NCBI GenBank assembly: GCA_024405255.1
Contig: JAKSOY010000038.1
Location: 1-24,393 of the forward strand
Length of the DNA stretch: 24,393 bases
Source: Kiritimatiellia bacterium
GTDB taxonomy: Bacteria > Verrucomicrobiota > Kiritimatiellia > RFP12 > UBA1067
Direction of reading: 5' to 3'
This document shows positions 1 to 6,458 of the stretch, one piece after another. Both the position numbers and the translations under genes were made by a program. The notes under the pieces were generated by a model. It was not told the DNA's origin. It was given only the letters and a program-made list of their open reading frames with translations, and searched no databases. Each line of letters begins with the position of its first letter. Positions within the stretch are counted from its first letter, which is position 1.

Positions 1-10
1 GAAGTAATCT

Positions 11-41
11 TTGGACATGGCATTCCAATATGTGCTATAAT
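11..41 (+). promoter_or_regulatory. Promoter of the oxidoreductase/isomerase operon
   Basis: An extended -10 element TGCTATAAT lies at 33-41, with TATAAT at 36-41. A -35-like TTGGACA is at 11-17; read as TGGACA it gives an 18-bp spacer. Transcription would start near 48, leaving about 70 nt of leader before the ATG at 119. A Shine-Dalgarno GAAAGGA sits at 104-110. Confidence 0.7.
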
Positions 42-118
42 ATCGACATGCTGTCGAGGCATGTATGGGGGCTGTTGATTTGAAGTCATTAGCTAGAAAA
101 CCTGAAAGGATAAAGTAA

Positions 119-1432
119 ATGGAATTCTCGAGACGTGAATTCATCGGTGCGGCGGCGTTTGCCGGCGCGTTTGCCGCGTTGGGCGGCAGCACGGGGGCCG
201 CGCCCTGTCTGGGGCAGCTGGTGAAGGGCCGGAAGATCAACATCGCCTGCGTGGGATGCGGCGGTAAAGGCTGGGTGGATATCAACGGCGTGGCGGGCGA
301 GAACATCGTGGGCCTCTGCGATGTCGACTACAACCGCGCGAAGAAGACGTTCCAGCGCTTCCCGAATGCAAAGACGTTCATCGACTGGCGTGAGATGCTG
401 CTGACGCTGAAGGACCAGATCGATGCCGTGGTGGTGTCGACGCCGGACCACATGCACTTCCCGATTGCCATGATGGCGATGGAGATGGGCAAGCACGTCT
501 ACGTGCAGAAGCCGATCGCGCACACCGTGACGGAAGCCCGCCTGATGCTGGAGCAGGCGCGTCGCCATAAGGTGATGACGCAGATGGGCAATCAGGGGCG
601 CTGCGGCGAGGGCACGCGTCTCATCAAGGAATGGTTCGACGCGGGCGCGCTGGGCGACGTGAAGGAAGTGCATATCTGGACGAACCGTCCCGTGTGGCCG
701 CAGAACATTCCGGTGCCGCCGGCTCAGACGGCGCCGTTCGAAGTGGACTGGAATCGCTGGCTCGGCGTGGCGCCGTGGCGTCCGTACAACAAGTCGTATC
801 TGCCGTTCAACTGGCGTGGCTGGTGGGAATGGGGTACCGGCGCGATCGGCGACATGGGCTGCCACATGATGGATGCCGCGTTCTGGGCCTTGAAGCTTGG
901 CGCGCCGAAGCGTGTTTCCGCGCAGATCGAAGGCGGCGACGAACTCTCCTGTCCGGCAGGTTCGATCATCACGTACGAGTTCCCGGCGCGTGGCGCGCTG
1001 CCGCCGGTTGTCGTCAAGTGGTTCGACGGCTGCTGCCATCCGCCGCGTCCGGCGGCGCTCGATGCGGGCTTGCCGATGCCGCGGATCGGCCAGTGCTACT
1101 TCGGTTCGAAGAACGTGCTGCTCGACACGACCGACTGCTGCGAGAATCCGCACCTCATTCCGCGCAGTGCGAACAAGGCGTTCAAGCGTCCGCCCAAGAC
1201 GCTCGCGCGGGTGCCGGGCGGCAATCCCTATCAGAACTGGCTGGATGCGATTCGCGGCAACATCGAACTGCCGAGCTCGAACTTCGAGCATGCGGGTCCG
1301 CTCACCGAGATGGTGATGCTGGGTGCGATCGCCGTGCGTTCGCGTACCGCGTTCAACTGGAACGCCGATACGCTCACATGCGACAATCCCGCGGCCCAGC
1401 GCTATGTGGACAAGACCTATCGCATGTTCTAA
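119..1432 (+). CDS. Tat-exported Gfo/Idh/MocA-family oxidoreductase
   Basis: A 437-aa NAD(P)-dependent sugar or inositol dehydrogenase-like protein. The N-terminus has a twin-arginine signal (SRREF at residues 4-8) followed by a hydrophobic Ala-rich stretch to about residue 28, so it is probably exported folded with its cofactor. The Rossmann domain begins at about residue 39, with the dinucleotide loop VGCGGKG at 45-51 and an acidic CDVD at 67-70. The family's EKP motif appears as QKP at 130-132, which keeps the key Lys131. The second domain holds GDMGCHMMDAA around 244-254 with the likely catalytic His249. ATG 119 is supported by a Shine-Dalgarno 8 nt upstream. The isomerase gene follows after 22 bp, so the two probably act on the same sugar. 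The substrate cannot be told from sequence. Confidence 0.93.
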   Translation: MEFSRREFIGAAAFAGAFAALGGSTGAAPCLGQLVKGRKINIACVGCGGKGWVDINGVAGENIVGLCDVDYNRAKKTFQRFPNAKTFIDWREMLLTLKDQIDAVVVSTPDHMHFPIAMMAMEMGKHVYVQKPIAHTVTEARLMLEQARRHKVMTQMGNQGRCGEGTRLIKEWFDAGALGDVKEVHIWTNRPVWPQNIPVPPAQTAPFEVDWNRWLGVAPWRPYNKSYLPFNWRGWWEWGTGAIGDMGCHMMDAAFWALKLGAPKRVSAQIEGGDELSCPAGSIITYEFPARGALPPVVVKWFDGCCHPPRPAALDAGLPMPRIGQCYFGSKNVLLDTTDCCENPHLIPRSANKAFKRPPKTLARVPGGNPYQNWLDAIRGNIELPSSNFEHAGPLTEMVMLGAIAVRSRTAFNWNADTLTCDNPAAQRYVDKTYRMF

Positions 1433-1454
1433 TATTTCGAAGGGAGATTTTGAA

Positions 1455-2774
1455 ATGAAAAAAGGCGAATTGATTCTTTCCCTGCAGGCCTATTCGTTCC
1501 GGCACCTCTCGTTCTTCGAGATGCTGGCGGTTGCGGAGCGTTTGGGCTTCAAGTATGTGGAAGCCTATCCGGGGCAGCGCCTCGGCAACGGACTGAAGGG
1601 CACGACGGACTACAAGACCATTTCCTGGGAGACGCTTCAGGTTCTGAAGACGCGTCTCGCCCAGTCGCCGGTGAAGGTGATCTCGTATGGCGTGACGGGA
1701 GCCCGTGGCCGCGACGAGTGGTCGAAGCTGATGGCGTTCGCGGTGCAGCTGGGCATCAAGCAGATCCAGATCGAAGTCGGAGCGTCGAAGGAGGTCCTGG
1801 ACGATGCGGAGGAGTTCGCGCGGCGCTTTGGCGTGCGCGTGTCGCTGCACAACCATCGTCAGGAAATCGGCAAGCCGCAGCATGTGCTGGAGGCGCTCAA
1901 GGGCCGTAGCGCGTGGATTGGCGCCGGGTCGGACGTGGGACACTGGATGCGCGCGGGTGTGAATCCGCTGGACGGCATCAAGCTGCTCAAGGGCCGTTTC
2001 CATACCATCCATCTCGTCGATGCGGCGGAGAAGCAGTACGGCTACCGCGACATTCCGCTGGGATCGGGCGTGCTCGATCTGAATAGCATCCTCAACGAGC
2101 TGAAGGACCAGGGCGGAACCATCTATACGACGATCGAGTACGAGGTTCAGGGACCGGGGCTTGAAGCCGAAGTCGGCGCCTGCGTGCGCTGGTTCCGTGC
2201 GTGGGAGCGTGGCGAGATCGGGGCGGACAACCGCCTCAACGCCAAGGGCATCGCCGCACTGTGGACGGGGCTTGCGTGTGCGCAGCCGCTCTCGTGGGAT
2301 ACGCTTCTCAAGGGGCGGTTGGCCAACGAACTGGCCGAGAAGACCGCGAAGATGAAGCGTCTTGAGGTCGATCTGTCGTCCGTCAAGGCGAACAAGCCGG
2401 GTGCGAATCCGCGCGAGCAGCCGCCGATGGCGTTCAGCACGGACCCGCACAAGAAGTACTGCCAGGTCAACTGGGAGAAACCGTCGTTCGTGTCGTGCAA
2501 GCTCGCGAAGCCAGGAACGCCGAAAGTCTACACGCTCAGTTCGTCCGACGACATCCATACGCGTACGCCGACGGCCTGGGGCCTTTTCGGCAGCGACGAC
2601 GGACAGAACTGGTTCCTGCTCGACGAGCGCAAGGGCGAGTCCTTCACGACGAGCTATACGCTCAAGGGCTATGAGATCGCGAAGCCGCGTCCGTGTGCGT
2701 ACATGAAGCTCGAGATTCGCGCCCAAGGCGGCGACGCGCACATGCAGTTCAGTCGTCTGGGCTTCTACGAGTAA
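1455..2774 (+). CDS. Sugar phosphate isomerase/epimerase with C-terminal discoidin-like domain
   Basis: A 439-aa protein. Residues 1 to about 255 form a xylose-isomerase-like TIM barrel (AP endonuclease 2 family). Likely metal or sugar ligands are HNH at 132-134, Asp160/His163 in GSDVGHW, His186 and Glu229. After a linker at about 255-325, residues 330-439 resemble an F5/8 type C (discoidin) jelly roll: YTLSSSDD, WGLFGSDDGQNW and a closing FSRLGFYE. Such domains usually bind carbohydrate and usually occur in exported proteins, yet no signal peptide is visible. ATG 1455 has AGGGAG at 1441-1446; an in-frame upstream extension would overlap the preceding gene and was not used. A strong terminator follows, closing the two-gene operon. 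The reaction and substrate are unknown. Confidence 0.9.
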   Translation: MKKGELILSLQAYSFRHLSFFEMLAVAERLGFKYVEAYPGQRLGNGLKGTTDYKTISWETLQVLKTRLAQSPVKVISYGVTGARGRDEWSKLMAFAVQLGIKQIQIEVGASKEVLDDAEEFARRFGVRVSLHNHRQEIGKPQHVLEALKGRSAWIGAGSDVGHWMRAGVNPLDGIKLLKGRFHTIHLVDAAEKQYGYRDIPLGSGVLDLNSILNELKDQGGTIYTTIEYEVQGPGLEAEVGACVRWFRAWERGEIGADNRLNAKGIAALWTGLACAQPLSWDTLLKGRLANELAEKTAKMKRLEVDLSSVKANKPGANPREQPPMAFSTDPHKKYCQVNWEKPSFVSCKLAKPGTPKVYTLSSSDDIHTRTPTAWGLFGSDDGQNWFLLDERKGESFTTSYTLKGYEIAKPRPCAYMKLEIRAQGGDAHMQFSRLGFYE

Positions 2775-2800
2775 ACAAATCGCGCAGACCAATCGAAACA

Positions 2801-2835
2801 GGCGTTGGGGTCCTCGATCCCAACGCCCGTTTTTT
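2801..2835 (+). terminator. Rho-independent terminator of the isomerase operon
   Basis: A 9-bp perfect stem GGCGTTGGG (2801-2809) / CCCAACGCC (2819-2827) extends to 12 bp with one G-U pair, leaving a CTC loop. A T-run follows at 2830-2835. It lies 26 bp after the isomerase stop codon. Confidence 0.9.
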
Positions 2836-2966
2836 GTCCGTGACTCCAGCATCGGCAAGATCGCCACGGTACCCCGAGCCGGTTTTGTCCAAGGATTGTT
2901 GCCACGTCGAGTACGAGCGCTGAAGGATTTCGATCGTAAATGACAAAACTGATTTCTCGACTTATT

Positions 2967-3007
2967 TGTCAATCACGATTGACAGACGTCGTGAGGTCTG
3001 CTATCAT
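2967..3007 (+). promoter_or_regulatory. Promoter with overlapping inverted-repeat operator
   Basis: A near-consensus promoter: TTGACA at 2979-2984, a 17-bp spacer, and TGCTATCAT with its -10 at 3002-3007. The -35 lies inside a perfect 7-bp inverted repeat, TGTCAAT (2967-2973) / ATTGACA (2978-2984), with a 4-nt spacer. A protein bound there would block RNA polymerase. Predicted leader length to the ATG at 3027 is about 13 nt. Confidence 0.75.
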
Positions 3008-3026
3008 ATTTTCAGCGAGGTAAGAG

Positions 3027-4241
3027 ATGATAAAACGTGTAGATTTATTACGAAAGATACACCCGTTTATGGGAAAACCTCCTGTAAAAGTGATTACAGG
3101 ATTGCGTCGTTCGGGCAAAAGTGTCTTTGTGCGGCAGATTGTCGCGGCGTTACGTGATGACGGTGTGACGGATAATCGTTTAATCTATCTCGATCTTGAG
3201 TCGCTAGAGAACGACACCATTCGTAATTACAAAGACCTGGCGGCGACCGTGACGACGCGGATTGCCGGTTTGAAAGGGAGGGTTTACCTATTTATCGATG
3301 AGATTCAGAATGTGACAGAATGGGAAAGAGTCGTTTCGTCGTGGTCAGGAGATCCTGAACGGTATGATGTCTATATCACAGGCTCGAATTCCATGTTGTT
3401 CTCTGGAGCTCTTGCGACGAAACTGACAGGACGTTATGTCGAAATTCCCGTTTACCCGCTTTCGATGTCTGAGCTTCTGCTGGCGAATGAATCTGAACTT
3501 TCGGAAATACAGGTGTTTGCCGACTATCTACAGTTTGGCGGTATGCCGGGCCTTTTGGCGTTCGGTGAGAGGAAAGAGGAGACAGCACTTCCTTATCTCT
3601 CGGCCATCCATGACGCCATCCTGTTGAAGGATGTCGTTGAGCGTGGTAAAATACGCAATGTTGGGTTACTGCGCAGCATTTGTGCGTATGTCTACGATTC
3701 CGTAGGTAGTCCTATCTCCGCGAACGGCATCAGCAAGTATTTGAAGGGACAACGACTGTCTGTCAATGTTCAGACGGTTATGAATTATCTAGATGTCCTA
3801 GAAGCAGCACAGCTGGTCGAGAGTGTTCCGCGATTCGATGTGCGCGGCAAGCGTCAGATGGAATATAATCGCAAGTACTACGTGACGGATATCGGTTTGC
3901 GCAATGTAACCGTCGGATTTCGCCCGACAGCAGTCTCTCACTTGTTGGAAAATGTGGTTTTCCTTGAACTCCGAAGAAGGGGGTGGCGAGTTTGTACGGG
4001 CGAGGCCGGTGGAGGGGAGATAGATTTCGTCGCCGAAAAGAACGGTGCTCGCCATTATTTTCAGGTGACGACATCGGTTGAGAATTCCGAAGCGACGGCA
4101 GAACGCGAACTGCACCCGCTGCTGTCCGTGAAGGATGCTTATCCCAAAACGCTTCTTGTAAAGGATAGCTTGTGCGCAGGCAATATCGACGGAGTGTCGG
4201 TAGTCCCCCTCATGACATTCCTTCGAGGTGGAGAGGGATAA
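3027..4241 (+). CDS. AAA-family ATPase with DUF4143 C-terminus
   Basis: A 404-aa cytosolic ATPase of the widespread AAA/DUF4143 group, whose cellular role is unknown. Walker A GLRRSGKS is at 25-32 and Walker B with YLFIDEIQ at 87-94. A conserved ITGSNS at 117-122 and TGRY at 134-137 match the family. The C-terminal part (about 320-390) contains ELRRRGW, GGGEIDFV and FQVTTS in the spacing of a PD-(D/E)xK nuclease-like fold. The start has an AGCGAGG ribosome site 6 nt upstream. The gene stands alone between a terminator and a repeat field, and is visibly more AT-rich with different codon choice (many TTA, CGT and GAT codons) than its neighbours, which suggests horizontal acquisition. Its promoter overlaps an operator-like repeat, so expression may be repressed. 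Confidence 0.9.
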   Translation: MIKRVDLLRKIHPFMGKPPVKVITGLRRSGKSVFVRQIVAALRDDGVTDNRLIYLDLESLENDTIRNYKDLAATVTTRIAGLKGRVYLFIDEIQNVTEWERVVSSWSGDPERYDVYITGSNSMLFSGALATKLTGRYVEIPVYPLSMSELLLANESELSEIQVFADYLQFGGMPGLLAFGERKEETALPYLSAIHDAILLKDVVERGKIRNVGLLRSICAYVYDSVGSPISANGISKYLKGQRLSVNVQTVMNYLDVLEAAQLVESVPRFDVRGKRQMEYNRKYYVTDIGLRNVTVGFRPTAVSHLLENVVFLELRRRGWRVCTGEAGGGEIDFVAEKNGARHYFQVTTSVENSEATAERELHPLLSVKDAYPKTLLVKDSLCAGNIDGVSVVPLMTFLRGGEG

Positions 4242-4288
4242 TGACCTTTGCACGCCGCAATACCCGTCCAATTCCCTCTGAAGGGGTA

Positions 4289-4326
4289 CGCGCGCTCTCC
4301 GAGCGCGCCGCAATGGCTTGCCAATG
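4289..4326 (+). repeat. REP-like hairpin repeat, copy 1 (CGCGCTC core)
   Basis: The hairpin CGCGCTC-TCC-GAGCGCG is followed by CGCAATGG, CTTG and CCAATG. This tail resembles the spacer segments of the REP doublets at 5482 and 6148, though the hairpin core differs. It lies in the non-coding stretch after the ATPase gene. Confidence 0.75.
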
Positions 4327-4353
4327 CCCGACCAATTATCGTCCAACGGAGGC

Positions 4354-4390
4354 ACGCGCTCTCCGAGCGCGCCGCAATGGATTGCCAATG
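4354..4390 (+). repeat. REP-like hairpin repeat, copy 2 (CGCGCTC core)
   Basis: A second copy of the 4289 repeat, same strand, with the identical hairpin and a tail differing at one base (ATTG instead of CTTG). The start-to-start distance is about 65 bp. The short open frames across this region have repeat-derived composition and are not genes. Confidence 0.75.
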
Positions 4391-4464
4391 TAGATCCCCA
4401 TCGGTACATTCCAATCGCCTTTCGGTCCGCTTCGCCAATTGCAAGCTCGACGACTCAATTATTG

Positions 4465-4735
4465 AAATCAATCCTAATCCTATAAGACCCATCCGAATCA
4501 ATCCCATCTCTCCCATAAGGCCCATCAACAAAAGAATCGGTCCCATCCGTCCAATCCGTCCCATCGGTCCCAGCGAAAAAATCAAGGCACTCATCATGCA
4601 ATGCTGGGTGCCTATTTTTTTGTTTTGGGACCGATCGGACCGATGGGACGGATGGGACCGATCTCCTGTGATGGGTCCTATGGGTTTGATGGGATTGATT
4701 GATGATAGGTCACATGGGTTTCATAGGATTGATTT
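4465..4735. repeat. Long imperfect inverted repeat built from CCCATC/GATGGG units
   Basis: The left arm (4465-4572) is a run of CCCATCC/GTCCCATCGG-like units. The right arm (4626-4735) is largely its reverse complement, made of GATGGG and GGGACCGAT units. Both arms share outer ends (AAATCAATCCTA on the left, its complement TAGGATTGATTT on the right) and inner ends (GGTCCCA / TGGGACC). The 53-nt centre contains a terminator-like hairpin. No protein-like signal is seen in it. Confidence 0.8.
4580..4621. terminator. Bidirectional terminator-like hairpin at the centre of the inverted repeat
   Basis: The stem AGGCACTCA (4585-4593) / TGGGTGCCT (4605-4613) has 9 bp including one G-U pair and an 11-nt loop. 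A T-run follows on the plus strand (4615-4621), and an A-run at 4576-4581 gives a T-run on the minus strand, so either direction could terminate. It could stop ATPase transcription about 340 bp after its stop codon. Confidence 0.7.
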
Positions 4736-4904
4736 GGATAATGGGGCCAAAAAACTATCGGAGCGGCATCCTTTGAATCAGATCCCGCAATGTGGTCTGT
4801 TGTCTAACGACGATGCATCGAGGACCACCCCGCGAATCCACACCCTCTGTTCACTTGTCCTTACAAATTTATGATTTTACCCTCTATCATTTCACGCTGA
4901 AAAA

Positions 4905-4913
4905 TGCTATAAT
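4905..4913 (+). promoter_or_regulatory. Extended -10 promoter of a putative small RNA
   Basis: A perfect TGCTATAAT (-10 at 4908-4913). No convincing -35 is visible at 16-18 bp, as is tolerated by extended -10 promoters. The expected start is near 4920. No open reading frame with a ribosome site follows. Confidence 0.65.
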
Positions 4914-4919
4914 GCCGTC

Positions 4920-5122
4920 CGTTCTTTCGGGGCAGATGTGCATTTGAACTGAAGGAACATGACATAACGCTGTACAGCAATCGTCCAGAGAAATGTGAGA
5001 AGTTTCAACGCAGACGATACTGATGCAGAGAACACGCGATCCCTCGCGTGCCTCTCTTCGTATTTCTGCAAGGGCATTTCTCACGGCCTCAGGAGGGATC
5101 GGAGAGAGGCCGTTTCTTTTTT
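4920..5122 (+). ncRNA. Putative structured small RNA of unknown family (about 200 nt)
   Basis: The transcript predicted from the 4905 promoter ends in a terminator at 5083-5122. It starts with a 10-bp hairpin GTTCTTTCGG (4921-4930) / CTGAAGGAAC (4949-4958). A middle element pairs ATCGTC (4980-4985) with GACGAT (5013-5018). A third hairpin has GCAGA/TCTGC outside (5025-5029 and 5065-5069) and a perfect CACGCGA/TCGCGTG tip (5033-5050). GAGAAATG (4988-4995) can pair with CATTTCTC (5075-5082), and the adjacent GTGAGAA (4995-5001) can pair with TTCTCAC (5078-5084); these overlap and are mutually exclusive. The second would disturb the terminator stem. I do not recognise tmRNA, RNase P, SRP or a known riboswitch. 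6S RNA or an orphaned leader are alternatives. Confidence 0.55.
5083..5122 (+). terminator. Terminator of the putative small RNA
   Basis: A perfect 8-bp stem ACGGCCTC (5083-5090) / GAGGCCGT (5106-5113) is followed by TTCTTTTTT (5114-5122). Confidence 0.85.
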
Positions 5123-5285
5123 CATCCTTGCTCCGTGATCGCCGTGCCGCGAAGCGGGCGACTGGGGCCACCCGCGGTCAAAGCCCCACGATGAGAGCGA
5201 GGATGCGATGTTGGAAAGAATTTGGCACAATCTTGGTTGGGTACGGACGCCGTTCACACAGCACGGCGAATCCCACCTTCGCGAT
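5123..5285. other. Unassigned intergenic stretch with small hairpins
   Basis: No gene is seen. It holds short perfect hairpins, including TGGGGC/GCCCCA and CGCCGT/ACGGCG (5248-5268), before the first REP copy. It may be decayed repeat or RNA sequence. Confidence 0.4.
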
Positions 5286-5314
5286 GGTAGGGCGCGGATT
5301 CCAGCCGCGCCGCA
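5286..5314 (+). repeat. REP element with GTAG foot
   Basis: A 7-bp stem GGCGCGG/CCGCGCC surrounds an ATTCCAG loop, with GTAG at 5287-5290 just before the foot. GTAG (or GGAG) beside the hairpin foot is the known signature of REPs used by RayT transposases. Confidence 0.85.
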
Positions 5315-5350
5315 TCCCGCACGCGTCTCTCCCGTCACCCCACCCGCGAA

Positions 5351-5440
5351 CGGCGCGGCTGGAATTCACGCCTTGATTTGTGGCCCTGTGGCACGCGGCG
5401 CGGCTGGAATCCGCGCCCTGGGGTCCGCAGCTGGAATCTG
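5351..5440 (-). repeat. Degenerate REP copies
   Basis: A reverse-oriented core at 5351-5372 has a damaged stem (ATTCACGCC end). A second at about 5396-5420 has an intact core but CCTGGGG in place of the complement of GTAG. A fragment with CAGCTGGAATCTGCG follows near 5428. They look like decayed members of the 5286 family. Confidence 0.7.
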
Positions 5441-5481
5441 CGTCGTAATGGCTCGCCAATGCCTGGCCATTGGAGGTACGC

Positions 5482-5595
5482 GGTAGGGCGCGGATTCCAG
5501 CCGCGCCGCAATGGATAGCCAATGTGGATGCCCGTTTCGGCGCATGCGTTGGCATCGCGCGCGGGGTACGGCGCGGCTGGAATCCGCGCCCTACC
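5482..5595. repeat. REPIN (inverted REP pair), left of rayT
   Basis: A plus-strand REP starts at 5482 (GTAG 5483-5486) and a minus-strand REP ends at 5595 (CTAC 5591-5594). They enclose a spacer with CAATGGATAGCCAATG and GTGGATGCCC. The doublet is 114 bp and can fold into one long hairpin. Its right edge contains the rayT stop codon. Confidence 0.88.
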
Positions 5596-6076
5596 GATGG
5601 GGGCGCTCGGTGCCGGTAGCGGGATCGAACGCGATGGAATGCGGCCATTCGCGAGGCGTGGCGACGAGGCCTTTGGCGACGGGGTTACGGCAGATGTAAT
5701 TCCATTTTTCCGCAAAATGTTCCTGGTCGCGAATGCGCGTGTCAAAGAAATTGGTCTGAAACCGAATACCGCGTTGGGTTGCCAGAAACGATTTCCAATG
5801 GCCGATGACATCTGCGAGCGTGTGGGAAGGTGGAACATGTACGAGCAGATGCAGGTGGTCTGGCATGATGAGGAGAATGTAGAGAAACCATTTGCCTGCC
5901 GTCTGGTAGAAACGGGCCGCATCGAGGATGTCGGCGGCATGATCGACCAGCACCGTTGTATCACGGTTTTCCGCCGCAATCGTGATGAAATAGATGGCGT
6001 CGGTTGTATTGACCGAAAGTGGCCCACGATGGTCCAGAGTCTTGCGAGCCGGAAGGTTTGGCGTTTCGTTTTCCAT
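5591..6076 (-). CDS. rayT: REP-associated tyrosine transposase (RayT, Y1_Tnp/TnpA_REP family)
   Basis: A 161-aa single-domain HUH nuclease related to IS200/IS605 TnpA. RayTs cut and join single-stranded REP DNA and are thought to spread REPs without forming a classic transposon. The HUH metal-binding motif is HLH at 74-76 in MPDHLHLLVHVP, and the nucleophile is probably Tyr127 in NYICRNPVAKGLV, both in family positions. FFDTRIRD at 110-117 is also typical. ATG 6076 is chosen because a TGTTACAAT promoter element ends only 6 nt upstream; an in-frame start 18 nt further up would lie across that element. The gene sits between two REPINs, and its TAG stop is part of the left REPIN's GTAG tetranucleotide. 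Confidence 0.9.
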   Translation of the reverse strand: MENETPNLPARKTLDHRGPLSVNTTDAIYFITIAAENRDTTVLVDHAADILDAARFYQTAGKWFLYILLIMPDHLHLLVHVPPSHTLADVIGHWKSFLATQRGIRFQTNFFDTRIRDQEHFAEKWNYICRNPVAKGLVATPREWPHSIAFDPATGTERPHR

Positions 6077-6082
6077 ACGAGT

Positions 6083-6091
6083 ATTGTAACA
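6083..6091 (-). promoter_or_regulatory. Extended -10 promoter of rayT
   Basis: Read on the minus strand, TGTTACAAT spans 6091-6083. Only 6 nt separate it from ATG 6076, predicting a leaderless mRNA. There is no ribosome site. Confidence 0.6.
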
Positions 6092-6147
6092 CAATTGTTT
6101 GAGATTGTGTACAATGTTTCGAGAACGCGACTAGTTTAGGTTCGCGC

Positions 6148-6262
6148 GGTAGGGCGCGGATTCCAGCCGCGCCGCAATGGATTGTCAATGTGGATGCCCC
6201 ATTTCGGCGTATGCGTTGTTGGCGCGTACGGGGTGCGGCGCGGCTGGAATCCGCGCCCTACC
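6148..6262. repeat. REPIN (inverted REP pair), right of rayT
   Basis: A plus REP at 6148 (GTAG 6149-6152) and a minus REP ending at 6262 (CTAC 6258-6261) surround a spacer with CAATGGATTGTCAATG and GTGGATGCCCC. The cores are identical to those of the 5482-5595 doublet and the spacers are closely related. Confidence 0.88.
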
Positions 6263-6288
6263 GGTGGGAACGTTCGGTGCCGGACTTC

Positions 6289-6379
6289 GCGCAGCAATGG
6301 ATTGTCAATGTGGATGCCCCATTTTGGCGTACGTGTGTTGTCGCGCACGGGACGCGGCGTGGCTGGAGACCGCGCTTTA
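6289..6379. repeat. Partial, decayed second copy of the right REPIN
   Basis: GCAATGGATTGTCAATGTGG and the following bases repeat the 6171-6200 spacer almost exactly. It ends in a mutated REP arm (GGCTGGAGACCGCGC). The left REP arm is missing. It lies just before the promoter of the next gene. Confidence 0.75.
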
Positions 6380-6412
6380 ATTTTTCGGGTACTTTTCAGA
6401 ACGGTTGTTTTT

Positions 6413-6421
6413 TGATATAAT
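6413..6421 (+). promoter_or_regulatory. Extended -10 promoter for the BPL_N/gltS pair
   Basis: TGATATAAT, with -10 at 6416-6421, predicts a start near 6428 and a leader of about 30 nt before the TTG at 6459. No clear -35 is seen. It immediately follows the REP remnant. Confidence 0.6.
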
Positions 6422-6458
6422 AGACACTTCCTTCGCGAGAGGAAGAGAGGAGAGTGCT

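Noticed and set aside
1374..2972. Long minus-strand open frames opposite the isomerase, BPL_N and other genes (also 89-1291, 6396-8618, 8657-9568)
   Set aside because: They are Arg/His-rich antisense shadows of GC-rich coding DNA, with no domain pattern or ribosome site.
3027..4241. AAA ATPase as part of a toxin-antitoxin or defence cassette
   Set aside because: No partner gene lies beside it; a terminator precedes and repeats follow. The family is common as solitary genes.
4248..4874. Open frames across the CCCATC/GATGGG repeats on both strands
   Set aside because: The products are simple repeats (for example runs of MGxMG or IRPI) and cross two hairpins and a terminator. No start signal is visible.
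4920..5122. Confident call as 6S RNA, tmRNA, RNase P or SRP RNA
   Set aside because: I see no tRNA-like ends, no P4-type or SRP core motifs, and no long 5'-3' closing stem with a central bubble. The length alone suits 6S, so this is left as an alternative only.
5223..5237. Sigma-54 promoter (TGGCAC ... TTGG)
   Set aside because: The spacing between the two blocks is one base short and the -12 GC is missing. No gene follows.
6076..6094. Upstream start for RayT (MCYNTR...)
   Set aside because: It would place the start codon across the TGTTACAAT promoter element; the downstream ATG fits the promoter and family length.
4289..6379. CRISPR array
   Set aside because: Repeats occur in both orientations as hairpin pairs, spacers are themselves related, spacing is irregular, and no cas genes are present. 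REP/REPIN explains them better.
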